A stretch of DNA of 64,000 nucleotides. It comes from Asanoa sp040676615 (GTDB lineage Bacteria > Actinomycetota > Actinomycetes > Mycobacteriales > Micromonosporaceae). The stretch covers positions 25,858 through 89,857 of the forward strand of contig NZ_JBFAPI010000024.1 of NCBI RefSeq assembly GCF_040676615.1. The letters run 5' to 3'. The position numbers and the translations under genes are program-made. Below are positions 8,876 to 17,134 of the stretch, one piece after another; position 1 is the stretch's first letter; the number at the start of each line of letters is the position of its first letter. The notes beneath the pieces are model-generated. The model did no database searches. It was not told where the DNA came from and worked only from the letters and a program-made list of their open reading frames with translations.

Positions 8876-9683
8876 CCTCTGCGCGGTCGTGCTCGCGGCC
8901 GGCGAAGGCCAACGGCTGCGACCGCTGACCGCCCACCTGCCCAAGGCGCTCTGCCCGGTCGGCAACACCCCTCTGCTCGACCTGGCGCTGCGGCGGGTCG
9001 CCGGGTTCGGCCTCGTCGGCCCGGCCGACGTGGCGGTCAACGCCAGCTACCTGGGCGAGCAGGTCGTCGCGCACACCGGCGACCGGGCCCACCTCTCGGT
9101 CGAGCCCGGCCACCCGCTCGGCACCTCCGGTGGCCTGGGCAAGCTGCGCGACTGGATCGGCGGGCGTGGCGTGCTGGTCGGCAACGCCGACGCCTACCTG
9201 GCCGGCGGCGACCCGCGGACGCTGCTCGACGGCTGGGACGGCGAGACCGTGCGGCTGCTGGGCCAACCGGTCGCCGACACCAGCCGATCCGGCCTGTTCG
9301 ACGGCCACCGCTTCGTCGGCTTCTCGCTGCTGCCCTGGCGCCGGGTGCGCGACCTCGCACCGGCGAAGGCGGAACTGGTGCGCACGGTCTGGCGCCCGGC
9401 CGAGGCCGCCGGCGAACTCGAGGTGGTCGGCTTCGACGGCGTCTTCTTCGACACGGGTACGCCGCACGACTACCTGGCCGCCAACCTGCACGCCGCGGGT
9501 GGCGGCAACCTCGTCGCGGGCACCGTCACCGGCCGCTGCGTCCGGTCGGTCGTCGGCGCCGGCGCCACCGTCGCGGGCGACGTCACCGACAGCGTGGTGT
9601 GGCCCGGCGCGGTGGTCGCGGCCGGCGAACGCCTCGACCACGCGATCAGGGCGGGCCGGCACCTGACCGTCTCGGGCCGCTAG
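8868..9683 (+). CDS. Nucleotidyltransferase of the sugar-1-phosphate NTP transferase family
   Basis: A 271-residue protein. The N-terminal signature AVVLAAGEGQRLRPLT is followed by PKALCPVGNTPLLD, which is the NTP- and Mg-binding region of RmlA/GlmU/ManC-type enzymes. GTSGGLGKL and LVGNADAYL follow at the expected places (Asp of the D-loop). The C-terminus (VAGTVTGRCVRSVVGAGATVAGDV) has the short hexapeptide-like turns of a partial left-handed helix. The activated sugar it makes is unknown. It overlaps the Nudix gene by 8 nt. Confidence 0.82.
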   Translation: MGDLCAVVLAAGEGQRLRPLTAHLPKALCPVGNTPLLDLALRRVAGFGLVGPADVAVNASYLGEQVVAHTGDRAHLSVEPGHPLGTSGGLGKLRDWIGGRGVLVGNADAYLAGGDPRTLLDGWDGETVRLLGQPVADTSRSGLFDGHRFVGFSLLPWRRVRDLAPAKAELVRTVWRPAEAAGELEVVGFDGVFFDTGTPHDYLAANLHAAGGGNLVAGTVTGRCVRSVVGAGATVAGDVTDSVVWPGAVVAAGERLDHAIRAGRHLTVSGR

Positions 9684-9716
9684 CATTCCTCCAGACATGA
9701 CGAGAGGAGCCCATCG

Positions 9717-10004
9717 GTGATCACCGCGATCGTCCTGATCGACTGCGAGGCCGACTCGATCCCCGAGGTCGCCGAGAAGCTCGCCGACCTCGACGGCGTC
9801 AGCGAGGTCTACTCCGTCGCCGGCGGCGTCGATCTCATCGCCATCGTCCGGGTCCGCGAGTTCGACCAGATCGCCGACGTGATCGCGGGCCGCATCTCCA
9901 AGGTCGACGGTGTCATCAACACCGACTCGCACATCGCGTTCCGGGCCTACTCGCAGCACGACCTCGACGCGGCCTTCGCGATCGGTCTCCGTGAGTCCGA
10001 CTGA
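9717..10004 (+). CDS. Stand-alone Lrp/AsnC ligand-binding (RAM) domain protein
   Basis: A 95-residue protein made of one Lrp/AsnC ligand-binding domain: ITAIVLIDCEADSIPEVAEKL, then GVSEVYSVAGGVDLIAIVRV and GVINTDSHIAFRAY. The DNA-binding helix-turn-helix of full Lrp proteins is absent. Such single-domain proteins can sense amino acids and assemble with other Lrp members; here the role is unknown. The GTG at 9717 has a good AGAGGAG about 8 nt upstream. The hydrolase gene starts 14 nt before its stop codon, so the two are translationally coupled. Confidence 0.82.
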   Translation: MITAIVLIDCEADSIPEVAEKLADLDGVSEVYSVAGGVDLIAIVRVREFDQIADVIAGRISKVDGVINTDSHIAFRAYSQHDLDAAFAIGLRESD

Positions 10005-10827
10005 CCGGTTCGTCGACCGCGGCACCGACCGGCTCGCGCTGCGCTTCTACCCGGCGCCCTCCGAGACCGCGTCGGTCGCGGTGATCCTGCCCGCGATGGG
10101 CGCGGCCGGCCGCTTCTACCGCCCGCTGGCCGAGTCGCTCGGCGCCGCGGGCTTCGCGGTGGTGGTCGCCGACCTGCGCGGCACCGGCGGCAGCACGCCC
10201 ACACCCAGCCGGGCGTCCGGCTACGGCTACGCCGACCTGGCCGACGACGTGGGCGCGGTCGTCGACGCGCTCAAGGCCGACTACGCCGACCGCCCGGTCG
10301 TCCTGGTCGGCCATTCGTTGGGCGGCCAGGCCGGGCTGCTGCACCTGGCCACCGCGCCGGACGCACCGGTCGCCGGCATCGCGCTGGTGGCGGCCGCGGT
10401 GCCCTACTGGCGCGCGTACGGCCGGCACAGCCCCACCATCCTGCTCTACACCCAGTGGATCGCCGCCACGGCCGCGCTGCTGCGGATCTGGCCGGGCTGG
10501 TCGTTCGGCGGCCGCCAGGCCCGCCGGGTGATGGCCGACTGGGGCCGTTCCGCGCGCACCGGCCGTTTCCCGGTCGCCGGCGCCGAGGCCGCCCTGGCCG
10601 AGCTGACCGTCCCGGTGCTGGCGGTCAGCATCGATCACGATGTCTACACCCCGCACGCGGCGGTCGACCACACGGTCGGGAAGCTGCGCCGGGCCGCCGT
10701 CCGGCGCGAGCGGATCGCGCGGGTCGAGGCCGAGGGTCGCCCGGCCCATTTCGCGTGGGTACGCGCGCCCGAGGCGGTCACCGCCCTGATCACCGACTGG
10801 TTCGCCTCCCTGCCGCCGCACCGCTAG
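9991..10827 (+). CDS. Alpha/beta hydrolase
   Basis: A 278-residue alpha/beta-fold protein. The nucleophile elbow is VLVGHSLGGQAG (GxSxG). VVVADLRGTGGS precedes it, and DHDVYTP and RPAHFAWVR are likely sites for the catalytic acid and histidine. This arrangement suits a serine esterase or lipase-like enzyme; the substrate is unknown. The GTG at 9991 overlaps the upstream Lrp-domain gene by 14 nt. A longer frame from 9910 was rejected because its extra N-terminus is a low-complexity antisense-like reading. Confidence 0.8.
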   Translation: MSPTDRFVDRGTDRLALRFYPAPSETASVAVILPAMGAAGRFYRPLAESLGAAGFAVVVADLRGTGGSTPTPSRASGYGYADLADDVGAVVDALKADYADRPVVLVGHSLGGQAGLLHLATAPDAPVAGIALVAAAVPYWRAYGRHSPTILLYTQWIAATAALLRIWPGWSFGGRQARRVMADWGRSARTGRFPVAGAEAALAELTVPVLAVSIDHDVYTPHAAVDHTVGKLRRAAVRRERIARVEAEGRPAHFAWVRAPEAVTALITDWFASLPPHR

Positions 10828-10985
10828 CCGCACACCCACCGTGACCACGGGCCGCACACCAGCCGGCCGCGGGTCGCGCTGCGGCCGAGCGCGTGGCTGG
10901 GATCATCCGAACGACCATCGGCAAGATCCAACCAACCGTCCGCCGGGAGATCATTTCGGTGGATCCGGTGTGTGAGCAGGCGCTA

Positions 10986-10991
10986 TACCCT
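10986..10991 (+). promoter_or_regulatory. -10 box TACCCT of a leaderless gene
   Basis: TACCCT, preceded by TA (TATACCCT context), lies 7 nt before the ATG at 10999. No ribosome binding site is present at that ATG, and the alternative GTG at 10972 also lacks one. Confidence 0.5.
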
Positions 10992-10998
10992 GTGGAGT

Positions 10999-11505
10999 AT
11001 GTGGCGGCCCAACAACGTGCAGTTCTGTCTCGACCGGATCGGTGCGTCCGCTCCCGGCTGGTCCACGTTGGTCGTCGCCGGCACCGTCACCACCCGGGCT
11101 ACCCCGGAGCAGGTCTGGGCCGTCTGGAGCGACCTGGGAGGTTGGCCGCGCTGGTCGCCGCTGCACAAGGCGACCGCCTGGGTCAGCCGGCCCGGCTTCG
11201 TGCGGAGCGCCCAGTTCAACCAGACCCTGGCCCTCGGCTTCCCGGCGGGAACGACCACCCGACTCGTCACGCTCGACGACGTCGAGACGCTGCGCCAGGT
11301 GAGCTGGTCAAGCGCCGCCGGCGACCTGACGTCGTGCCACTCGTGGAGTTTCACCCCGCAGGCCGACGGCGGCACCCGGATCAGCAACGTGCTGGCGCTC
11401 ACCGGCCGGGCCATCGGCCTGCTCCGCCCACTGGTCGCCAACCGCTGGAACAGGCAGTTCCAACGGGCCGTCGAGCGCCTCGCCCAGGCCGCGGCCGAGG
11501 CCTAG
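10999..11505 (+). CDS. SRPBCC (START/Bet v1-like) family protein
   Basis: A 168-residue protein with the SRPBCC pattern: VVAGTVTTRATPEQVWAVWSDLGGWPRWSPLHKA, then VSWSSAAGDLTSCHSWSF, and a C-terminal helix RWNRQFQRAVERLAQAA. These domains form a deep hydrophobic ligand pocket; some act as cyclases or aromatases and some as lipid binders. Nothing here identifies the ligand. The start was placed at the ATG 10999 because of the leaderless promoter; a GTG at 10972 would add 9 residues. Its TAG stop overlaps the stop of the convergent zinc-ribbon gene in CTAG. Confidence 0.75.
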   Translation: MWRPNNVQFCLDRIGASAPGWSTLVVAGTVTTRATPEQVWAVWSDLGGWPRWSPLHKATAWVSRPGFVRSAQFNQTLALGFPAGTTTRLVTLDDVETLRQVSWSSAAGDLTSCHSWSFTPQADGGTRISNVLALTGRAIGLLRPLVANRWNRQFQRAVERLAQAAAEA

Positions 11506-11684
11506 GCGGCGCGGCGCTGCTCGGGGGCGACCCCGCCCTTTCGGCTGGATCGCAGCCACACCGTCACCGGCGTGATGACCAGGGCGGCGCCGCAACCCTC
11601 GCAGACCAGGTCTTCGCCGGGCGGCGACACCAGCGGAAGTGCGGTCTGACACACGGCACAGGTGAGTTCCTCTTCGCCACGCAT
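11502..11684 (-). CDS. Small zinc-ribbon protein
   Basis: A 60-residue protein with two CxxC knuckles (CAVC and CEGC) separated by 19 residues, a typical zinc ribbon. The basic tail has SSRKGG. The ATG at 11684 has AAGGAG 5 nt upstream. The partner and function are unknown. Its stop codon overlaps the stop of the SRPBCC gene on the other strand. Confidence 0.65.
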   Translation of the reverse strand: MRGEEELTCAVCQTALPLVSPPGEDLVCEGCGAALVITPVTVWLRSSRKGGVAPEQRRAA

Positions 11685-11802
11685 GGCGTCTCCTTTCGAA
11701 GAGCGGAACCCCGGAACACGAGCGGCGGTCAGCACCACTCAAGGGCCACGCTGCCACGCGGGTACGCCACACCGTGGGAACCGGGTCGGCGTGTCGCTGA
11801 TG

Positions 11803-11843
11803 CACGAAAGGCGAGGATCCGCCCGGGATCCTCGCCTTTCGTG
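11803..11843 (-). terminator. Strong hairpin terminator of the qcrCAB operon
   Basis: A perfect 18-bp stem with a 5-nt loop begins 9 nt after the qcrB stop codon. Arms are 11803-11820 and 11826-11843. There is no long T-tract, but the stem is the strongest in this region and separates qcrB from the zinc-ribbon gene. Confidence 0.8.
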
Positions 11844-11851
11844 GGGAACAG

Positions 11852-13456
11852 CTACTTCTTGGCCTCGATCTCGCGCCGTTCCGGCGCGGCCTCGATCGGC
11901 GGGTGGCCGGGCGAGACCGGCGCCTCGGCGGGCCGCTCGAGCGGGCGGAAGAAGCCCTTGAGCGACGGGCCCAGCGCACCGAGCCGGTTCATCTTCTTCG
12001 GGACGACCCAGCCGGCGTACTCCAGTTCCTCGTGGTCGTGGCCCAGCGGCTGGTGCACCTCGTAGAAGCGCCCGTCGGGAGCCCGGCGGATGATGCCCGT
12101 CTCGACGCCGTGCGCCAGCACCTCGCGGTCGTGCTGCTGGAGGCCCAGGCAGATCCGGTAGGCGACCCAGTAGAACAACGGCGGCAGGACCAGCAGGCCG
12201 ATGCGGCCGGCCCAGGTCATCGCGTTCAAGCTGATGTTGAACTTGTCGGCGATCACGTCGTTGCCACCGGAGAGCACCAGGACGATGAAGAACGTCACCG
12301 CCATGGCACCGAGCGCGGTGCGCTGGGGCACGTCGCGAGGGCGCTGGAGCAGGTTGTGGATCCTGTTGTCCCGGTTGAGCCGCGCTTCGATGAACGGATA
12401 GAGCATCGGCAGCGTGGTCAGCAGGCCGGGCAGCACCACCGTCGGCCAGAAGATCGGCGGGATCACGTAGCCGTCGCCGATGCCGATGTTGATCTGCCAG
12501 GCCGGCATCAGACGGGTCGAGCCGTCGAGGAACATGACGTACCAGTCGGGCTGGGACGCCGCCGACACGACACCGGCCTCGTAGGGGCCGAACAGCCAGA
12601 TCGGGTTGATCTGCAAAGCGCCCGCGAGGATCGCGATCACGCCGGCCACGGCCATGAAGAAGCCGGCCTGCTTGATCGTGTAGCGCGGGAAGAAGCGCTC
12701 GCCGACCACGTTGGAGTTGGTCCGGCCGGGACCGGGCCACTGGGTGTGCTTCTGCTTGAACACCAGGGCGAGGTGCACGGTGATCAGCGCCACCAGGATG
12801 GCCGGGATCAGCAGCACGTGGACGATGAAGAACCGGCTGATGATGATGTCGCCCGGGAACTCGCCGTTGAAGATCGACGAGGTGGCCCAGGTGCCGATCA
12901 GCGGGATGGAGAGCATGATCGCCGAGGCGATCCGCAGGCCCGTGCCGGACAGCGCGTCGTCGGGGAGCGAGTAGCCGGTGAAGCCCTCGAGGAAAGCGAC
13001 CCAGAACAGCAGCGAGCCGATGATCCAGTTGAGCTCGCGCGGCTTGCGGAAGGCACCGGTGAAGAAGATGCGCAGCATGTGCACGACGATCGCGGCCACG
13101 AAGACCAGCGCCGCCCAGTGGTGCATCTGACGCATGATCAGACCGCCCCGGACGTCGAACGACAGGTCGAGCGACGACGCGTAGGCGGCGGACATGTGCA
13201 CGCCCCGCAGCGGCGCGTAGCTGCCGTCGTAGACGACCTCCTTGAGCGATGGCTCGAAGAAGAGCGTCAGGAACGTGCCGGTCAGCAGCAGGACGATGAA
13301 CGAGAACAGCGCGATCTCGCCCAGCAGGAACGACCAGTGGTCCGGGAAGACCTTGTTGATGATGCCGCGCAGCGGCGTGGCTACGCCAAGCCGGTCCTCG
13401 ACCTCGTTGCCGGCCTTGGCCGGCAGGGTGTTCAGGTCAATCTTTCGGCGCTTCAC
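11852..13456 (-). CDS. qcrB: Cytochrome bc1 complex cytochrome b subunit
   Basis: A 534-residue multi-span membrane protein of the menaquinol:cytochrome c reductase. Heme-ligand pairs are visible in MRQMHHWAALVFVAAIVVHML and FIVHVLLIPAILVALITVH. The quinol-site region contains GFTGYSLPDD and PDWYVMF. The C-terminal extension of about 120 residues after the last helices is usual for actinobacterial QcrB. It oxidises menaquinol and passes electrons to the Rieske protein and di-heme QcrC within the bc1-aa3 supercomplex. The GTG start overlaps the qcrA stop by 4 nt, so it is the last gene of the ctaE-qcrCAB operon. Confidence 0.96.
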   Translation of the reverse strand: MKRRKIDLNTLPAKAGNEVEDRLGVATPLRGIINKVFPDHWSFLLGEIALFSFIVLLLTGTFLTLFFEPSLKEVVYDGSYAPLRGVHMSAAYASSLDLSFDVRGGLIMRQMHHWAALVFVAAIVVHMLRIFFTGAFRKPRELNWIIGSLLFWVAFLEGFTGYSLPDDALSGTGLRIASAIMLSIPLIGTWATSSIFNGEFPGDIIISRFFIVHVLLIPAILVALITVHLALVFKQKHTQWPGPGRTNSNVVGERFFPRYTIKQAGFFMAVAGVIAILAGALQINPIWLFGPYEAGVVSAASQPDWYVMFLDGSTRLMPAWQINIGIGDGYVIPPIFWPTVVLPGLLTTLPMLYPFIEARLNRDNRIHNLLQRPRDVPQRTALGAMAVTFFIVLVLSGGNDVIADKFNISLNAMTWAGRIGLLVLPPLFYWVAYRICLGLQQHDREVLAHGVETGIIRRAPDGRFYEVHQPLGHDHEELEYAGWVVPKKMNRLGALGPSLKGFFRPLERPAEAPVSPGHPPIEAAPERREIEAKK

Positions 13457-14589
13457 GGCCGCTCCCAGAAGTCAGGTCCGACAGTGGAAAGATAGTCCGA
13501 CCTCGCCACGAAGTATCCCTCGTCGTCGACGCCCAGCGGAAGCTGCGGAAGACTCCGGCTCGCGGGGCCGAACACCGGCTTGGCGTTCTCGGTGATTTGG
13601 AACTGCGACTGGTGACACGGGCAGAGCAGGCGGTTGGTCTGCTGCTCGTAGAGGCTCGCGGGACAACCCGCGTGGGTGCAGATCTTCGAGAACGCGATGA
13701 AGTCGCCGTACATGAAGCCGGCACGGCTGTAGGTGTCGTGCGGCAGGCCCTTGACGTTGCTGGCCCGCGCTACGGCGGCGTCGTCGGGACGCAGGTGGAT
13801 CAGCAGCGTCGGCGAGTCGGCGTGCGCGTTGGTGGCGCCTTCCGGGATGCCGGGGAAGACCGTCATCTGGCCACCGGCGCTCACGTCGGCCGGGCGGACG
13901 GGCGTGCCGTCGTCGCGGGTCATCCGGACCAGCCGGGTGCCGCCGCCGGGCTCCTTGATGGGTGCCCAGCCGGTGGTGAACATCTGGTTGTCGGCGTGCG
14001 GGTTCTTGATCAGGCCGCCCAGGATCGGCGCGGCGATGACCACGGCGACCGGCGCGAGACCGGCCGCGGCCGCGAGCCCGAGCAGCGGGCGCCGCTTCAC
14101 GCCGAGCTCCTCGACCATGTAGGCGAGCGTCTGGCCGACCGCGCGGCGGTCGCCCTCCGGAGAGCCGCCGTCGTGCCGGTCCTGGATCGAGACCTCGCGC
14201 GGGAGCAGCTTCTTGCCCCAGGTCAGGATGCCGAAAGCGATGAACATGAACATCAGGCCGAGGGTGATGCCGAGCAGCGGCGTGTAGTACTTGTAGAGCA
14301 CGTCGCCGGTCTTCCACCGCCACGGCCAGACGATGTAGAGGACCACGAAGGCCGTGCCGAACAGCCCGGTGAGCAGGAAGAACAGCGAGACGGTGCGGTT
14401 CATCCGGCGCTCGAGCCTCGAACCCTTCTCCGGGTACTGCGGCTCGTAGTGCACGATCTCGACGCCGTCCTGGCGGGCGGCGGCCTTGACCTTCTCGAAA
14501 CGCGTCGTACGCGGGTCGTCGTAGTCGATCTCCTCCGGAACGGGCGACCCGTGGCCGTTGCCGTTGGACCCGGTGGTCTGGACTGTCAT
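13453..14589 (-). CDS. qcrA: Cytochrome bc1 complex Rieske iron-sulfur subunit
   Basis: A 378-residue Rieske protein. The 2Fe-2S ligands are in KICTHAGCP and CPCHQSQF. Three N-terminal hydrophobic segments (about residues 70-90, 110-130 and 170-195) match the three-helix anchor of actinobacterial QcrA, unlike the single helix of proteobacterial Rieske proteins. It carries electrons from menaquinol to QcrC. The ATG at 14589 overlaps the qcrC stop by 4 nt and is preferred over an upstream in-frame ATG lying inside qcrC. Confidence 0.96.
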   Translation of the reverse strand: MTVQTTGSNGNGHGSPVPEEIDYDDPRTTRFEKVKAAARQDGVEIVHYEPQYPEKGSRLERRMNRTVSLFFLLTGLFGTAFVVLYIVWPWRWKTGDVLYKYYTPLLGITLGLMFMFIAFGILTWGKKLLPREVSIQDRHDGGSPEGDRRAVGQTLAYMVEELGVKRRPLLGLAAAAGLAPVAVVIAAPILGGLIKNPHADNQMFTTGWAPIKEPGGGTRLVRMTRDDGTPVRPADVSAGGQMTVFPGIPEGATNAHADSPTLLIHLRPDDAAVARASNVKGLPHDTYSRAGFMYGDFIAFSKICTHAGCPASLYEQQTNRLLCPCHQSQFQITENAKPVFGPASRSLPQLPLGVDDEGYFVARSDYLSTVGPDFWERP

Positions 14590-15416
14590 GACTTCCCCGC
14601 AATCCACAGTGCCGTGAAGATCAGCGCGGTGATGCCCACGACGAAGACCGCCAGGCCCTCCGTCGTCGGACCGAGCCGGCCGAGGTTGAAACCGCCCGGA
14701 TCCCGGTCCTTCAGCGTCTCCTGCACATAGGCGATCACGTCGCGCTTCTGCTCCGGAGTGAGCTGGTTGTCACCGAAGACCGGCATGTTCTGCGGGCCGG
14801 AGAGCATCGCGGCCCAGATGACCCGGTCGCTGGTGTCGCTGAGCCGGGGGGCGAACTTGCCCGAGGAGAGCGCGCCGCCCCCGCCGCCGAAGGCGTGGCA
14901 CGACGAGCAGTTGAGCCGGAAGATCTGGCCACCCGCGGCGACGTCACCGCCGGAGTGCAGGTCAGTGCCTTGCGGCAGGTCGGGACCGCCGCCGAGCTCC
15001 TGCACGTACTGCGCGATCTGGCGGGTCTGCTCTTCGTTGAAGACCGGGGGCTTCTCGACCGCCTGCGCGCTCTGTTGGCCGAGCGGCATGCGGCCGGTGC
15101 TCACCTGGAACTCGACGGAGGCGGCGCCGACGCCGACCAGGCTCGGGCCGCGGCCCTGGATGCCCTGGGCATTCATGCCATGGCAGCTGATGCAGCTGTT
15201 GTCGAACAGCGCCTTGCCCTCCATGGCGGCCGGCGACAGCGGCGCGTCCTCGGCCGAGATCGCCGGTGCGAAAGCGGTGTAGAGGCCGCCGGCCAGCACG
15301 AGGGCCGCGATCAGCCGGACGGCCGAGGCCGCACGACGGCGGGCCCGGCTCCGCGGCACGGCGCGCCGACTGCGCATCCGGGCGAGCAGACCGCCGGACC
15401 GGTGCGGAGATGTCAT
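14586..15416 (-). CDS. qcrC: Cytochrome bc1 complex di-heme cytochrome c subunit
   Basis: A 276-residue protein with two CxxCH heme-binding motifs, CISCH and CSSCH, about 100 residues apart. A basic N-terminus precedes a membrane/signal helix (about residues 32-52) and a C-terminal helix (LAVFVVGITALIFTALWIAG) anchors the protein. Di-heme QcrC replaces soluble cytochrome c in actinobacteria and hands electrons directly to cytochrome aa3. It overlaps qcrA by 4 nt and starts 73 nt after ctaE, as one operon. Confidence 0.96.
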   Translation of the reverse strand: MTSPHRSGGLLARMRSRRAVPRSRARRRAASAVRLIAALVLAGGLYTAFAPAISAEDAPLSPAAMEGKALFDNSCISCHGMNAQGIQGRGPSLVGVGAASVEFQVSTGRMPLGQQSAQAVEKPPVFNEEQTRQIAQYVQELGGGPDLPQGTDLHSGGDVAAGGQIFRLNCSSCHAFGGGGGALSSGKFAPRLSDTSDRVIWAAMLSGPQNMPVFGDNQLTPEQKRDVIAYVQETLKDRDPGGFNLGRLGPTTEGLAVFVVGITALIFTALWIAGKS

Positions 15417-15489
15417 CAGGCTTTGTCCTTCACGGGTGTGCGACCTTGTCCCTTGGACGACGCGGGGGTCGGAAACGTGACGCTCATGA

Positions 15490-16089
15490 TCACTGGAGAC
15501 CGTAGATCATGAGGAAGAGTCCGATCCACACGACGTCGACGAAGTGCCAGTAGTAGGACACGACGATGGCGGTCGTGGCCTGCGCCGGGGTGAAGCGCCC
15601 CATCGTCGTTCGGATCATGTAGATGATGAAGGCGAGGAGACCGCCGGCCACGTGAAGGCCGTGGAAGCCGGTGGTCAGGTAGAACATGGACCCGTAGCCA
15701 TCCCCGTTGATCTTGATGCCCTCGGGGACCAGGTTGTGGTATTCGAAGAGCTGGCCGCACAGGAAGGTCAGACCCATCAGGAAGGTCAAGGTGAACCACT
15801 GCCGCAGCTTGAACACGTCACCGCGCTCGGCCGCGAACACGCCCATCTGACAGGTGATCGACGAGAGCACCAGGATGACCGTGAACGTCGTCGCGTAGGG
15901 GACGTTCAGCTCGGGCGTATGTTCCGCCCACAGCTGCGGCGCCGCGGCGCGGATCGAGAAGTACATCGCGAACAAAGCCGCGAAGAACATCAGTTCGCTG
16001 GAGAGCCAGACGATGGTTCCCACGCTGACCATGTTTGGTCTCGTCAGGGAATGGATCCGGCTCTTGTCGATCGCTGGGGCCGCAGTCAC
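15490..16089 (-). CDS. ctaE: Cytochrome c oxidase (aa3) subunit III
   Basis: A 199-residue subunit III with five predicted helices. Conserved features include SSELMFFAALFAMYF, TGFHGLHV and SYYWHFVDVVWIGLF. It is part of the aa3 oxidase that joins QcrCAB in a supercomplex. The GTG at 16089 is supported by a leaderless promoter and gives VTAAPAIDKSRIHSLTRPN; a longer reading would run into the divergent promoter region. It is the first gene of the ctaE-qcrC-qcrA-qcrB operon and is divergent from ctaG. Confidence 0.94.
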   Translation of the reverse strand: MTAAPAIDKSRIHSLTRPNMVSVGTIVWLSSELMFFAALFAMYFSIRAAAPQLWAEHTPELNVPYATTFTVILVLSSITCQMGVFAAERGDVFKLRQWFTLTFLMGLTFLCGQLFEYHNLVPEGIKINGDGYGSMFYLTTGFHGLHVAGGLLAFIIYMIRTTMGRFTPAQATTAIVVSYYWHFVDVVWIGLFLMIYGLQ

Positions 16090-16095
16090 GCGGTC

Positions 16096-16101
16096 ATTAT
16101 T
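16096..16101 (-). promoter_or_regulatory. -10 box AATAAT of the ctaE-qcrCAB operon
   Basis: On the minus strand, AATAAT lies exactly 6 nt before the GTG of ctaE, and there is no Shine-Dalgarno. This is AT-rich in an otherwise very GC-rich region and suits a strong leaderless promoter. Confidence 0.6.
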
Positions 16102-16180
16102 GCGCCCTACGAGCGAAGACGATCGCGGGGGTGCGCCCGGCGCGTCGCGGCCCGGCAAATTGCCGCAAGCCACCACGGAC

Positions 16181-16186
16181 TAGCCT
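16181..16186 (+). promoter_or_regulatory. -10 box TAGCCT of ctaG
   Basis: TAGCCT is followed by 6 nt and the GTG at 16193. TTGCCG at 16160-16165 could be a -35, with a short 15-nt spacer. It is divergent from the ctaE promoter. Confidence 0.6.
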
Positions 16187-16192
16187 GACTGC

Positions 16193-17116
16193 GTGATCCT
16201 GGCAGAAACGCCGCCGCCGTTCAGTGTGGCGTCGGTCTTCACGGAGATCCGGCTCAATAGCTGGATCGCGGTCGTGCTGGTCGTGGCGGCCGGTCTCTAC
16301 CTCTACGGCGTGCACAAGCTGCGGGTGCGCGGCGACCGTTGGCCGCTGTCCCGCACTCTTCTGTTCCTCGTTCCGGGCCTCGGCGGTATCGCCTCGGTTA
16401 CGGTCAGTGGCCTGCACGCCTACGACGAGACCCTGCTCTCCGTCCACATGGTGCAGCACATGGTGCTCTCCATGGTCGCGCCGATCTTCCTGGCCCTCGG
16501 CGCGCCGATGACGCTGGCCCTGCGCACCCTGCACGGCGCGCCGCGCCGCCGGCTGCTGGCCGTCGTGCACAGCCGGGTCGCCAAGGTCCTCACCTTCCCG
16601 CTGGTGGCGTTCGGCCTGTTCGTGGCCACGCCGTTCGCGCTCTACTTCACCAGCCTCTACGAGCAGACGCTGCGGCACACCTGGCTGCACGAACTGACCC
16701 ACGCGCACTTCATCCTGGTCGGCTGCCTGTTCTTCTGGCCGCTGCTCGGCCTCGACCCGCTGCCCGGCCGCTGGCCCTACCCGGCGCGGGCGCTGCTGAT
16801 GCTGCTCTCGGTGCCGTTCCACACGGTGCTCGGGCTGACCATCATGCAGAGCACCACACTGCTCGGCGGCGGTTACTACCCGTCACTGCACCTGGACTGG
16901 GTGAACCCGTTCGACGACCAGCAGGTGGCCGGCGGCATCCTCTGGGCGGGCGGCGAGTTCGTCAGTGTGACGATGATCGCGGTGCTGGTGGTGCAATGGA
17001 TCAAAGCCTCCGAGCGGGAGGCCCGGCGGATCGACCGGGAGCTCGACCGGCAGGAGGCCCGGGAGCGGGCTCAAGATCAAAACGACGCGACGGTACGATC
17101 GGCGGCGCGCGACTAA
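16193..17116 (+). CDS. ctaG: CtaG-type cytochrome c oxidase assembly membrane protein
   Basis: A 307-residue protein of the CtaG_Cox2 (caa3_CtaG) family with about seven membrane spans. Family features are HMVQHMVLSMVAPIFLALGAP, HELTHAHFILVGCLFFWPLLG and a C-terminal charged helix. Conserved His and Met residues are thought to help copper insertion or assembly of cytochrome oxidase. The GTG at 16193 is fixed by the leaderless promoter. It sits opposite the ctaE-qcrCAB operon, which fits an assembly role for the same complex. Confidence 0.9.
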   Translation: MILAETPPPFSVASVFTEIRLNSWIAVVLVVAAGLYLYGVHKLRVRGDRWPLSRTLLFLVPGLGGIASVTVSGLHAYDETLLSVHMVQHMVLSMVAPIFLALGAPMTLALRTLHGAPRRRLLAVVHSRVAKVLTFPLVAFGLFVATPFALYFTSLYEQTLRHTWLHELTHAHFILVGCLFFWPLLGLDPLPGRWPYPARALLMLLSVPFHTVLGLTIMQSTTLLGGGYYPSLHLDWVNPFDDQQVAGGILWAGGEFVSVTMIAVLVVQWIKASEREARRIDRELDRQEARERAQDQNDATVRSAARD

Positions 17117-17134
17117 TCACGTGGGAGCCTTTCG

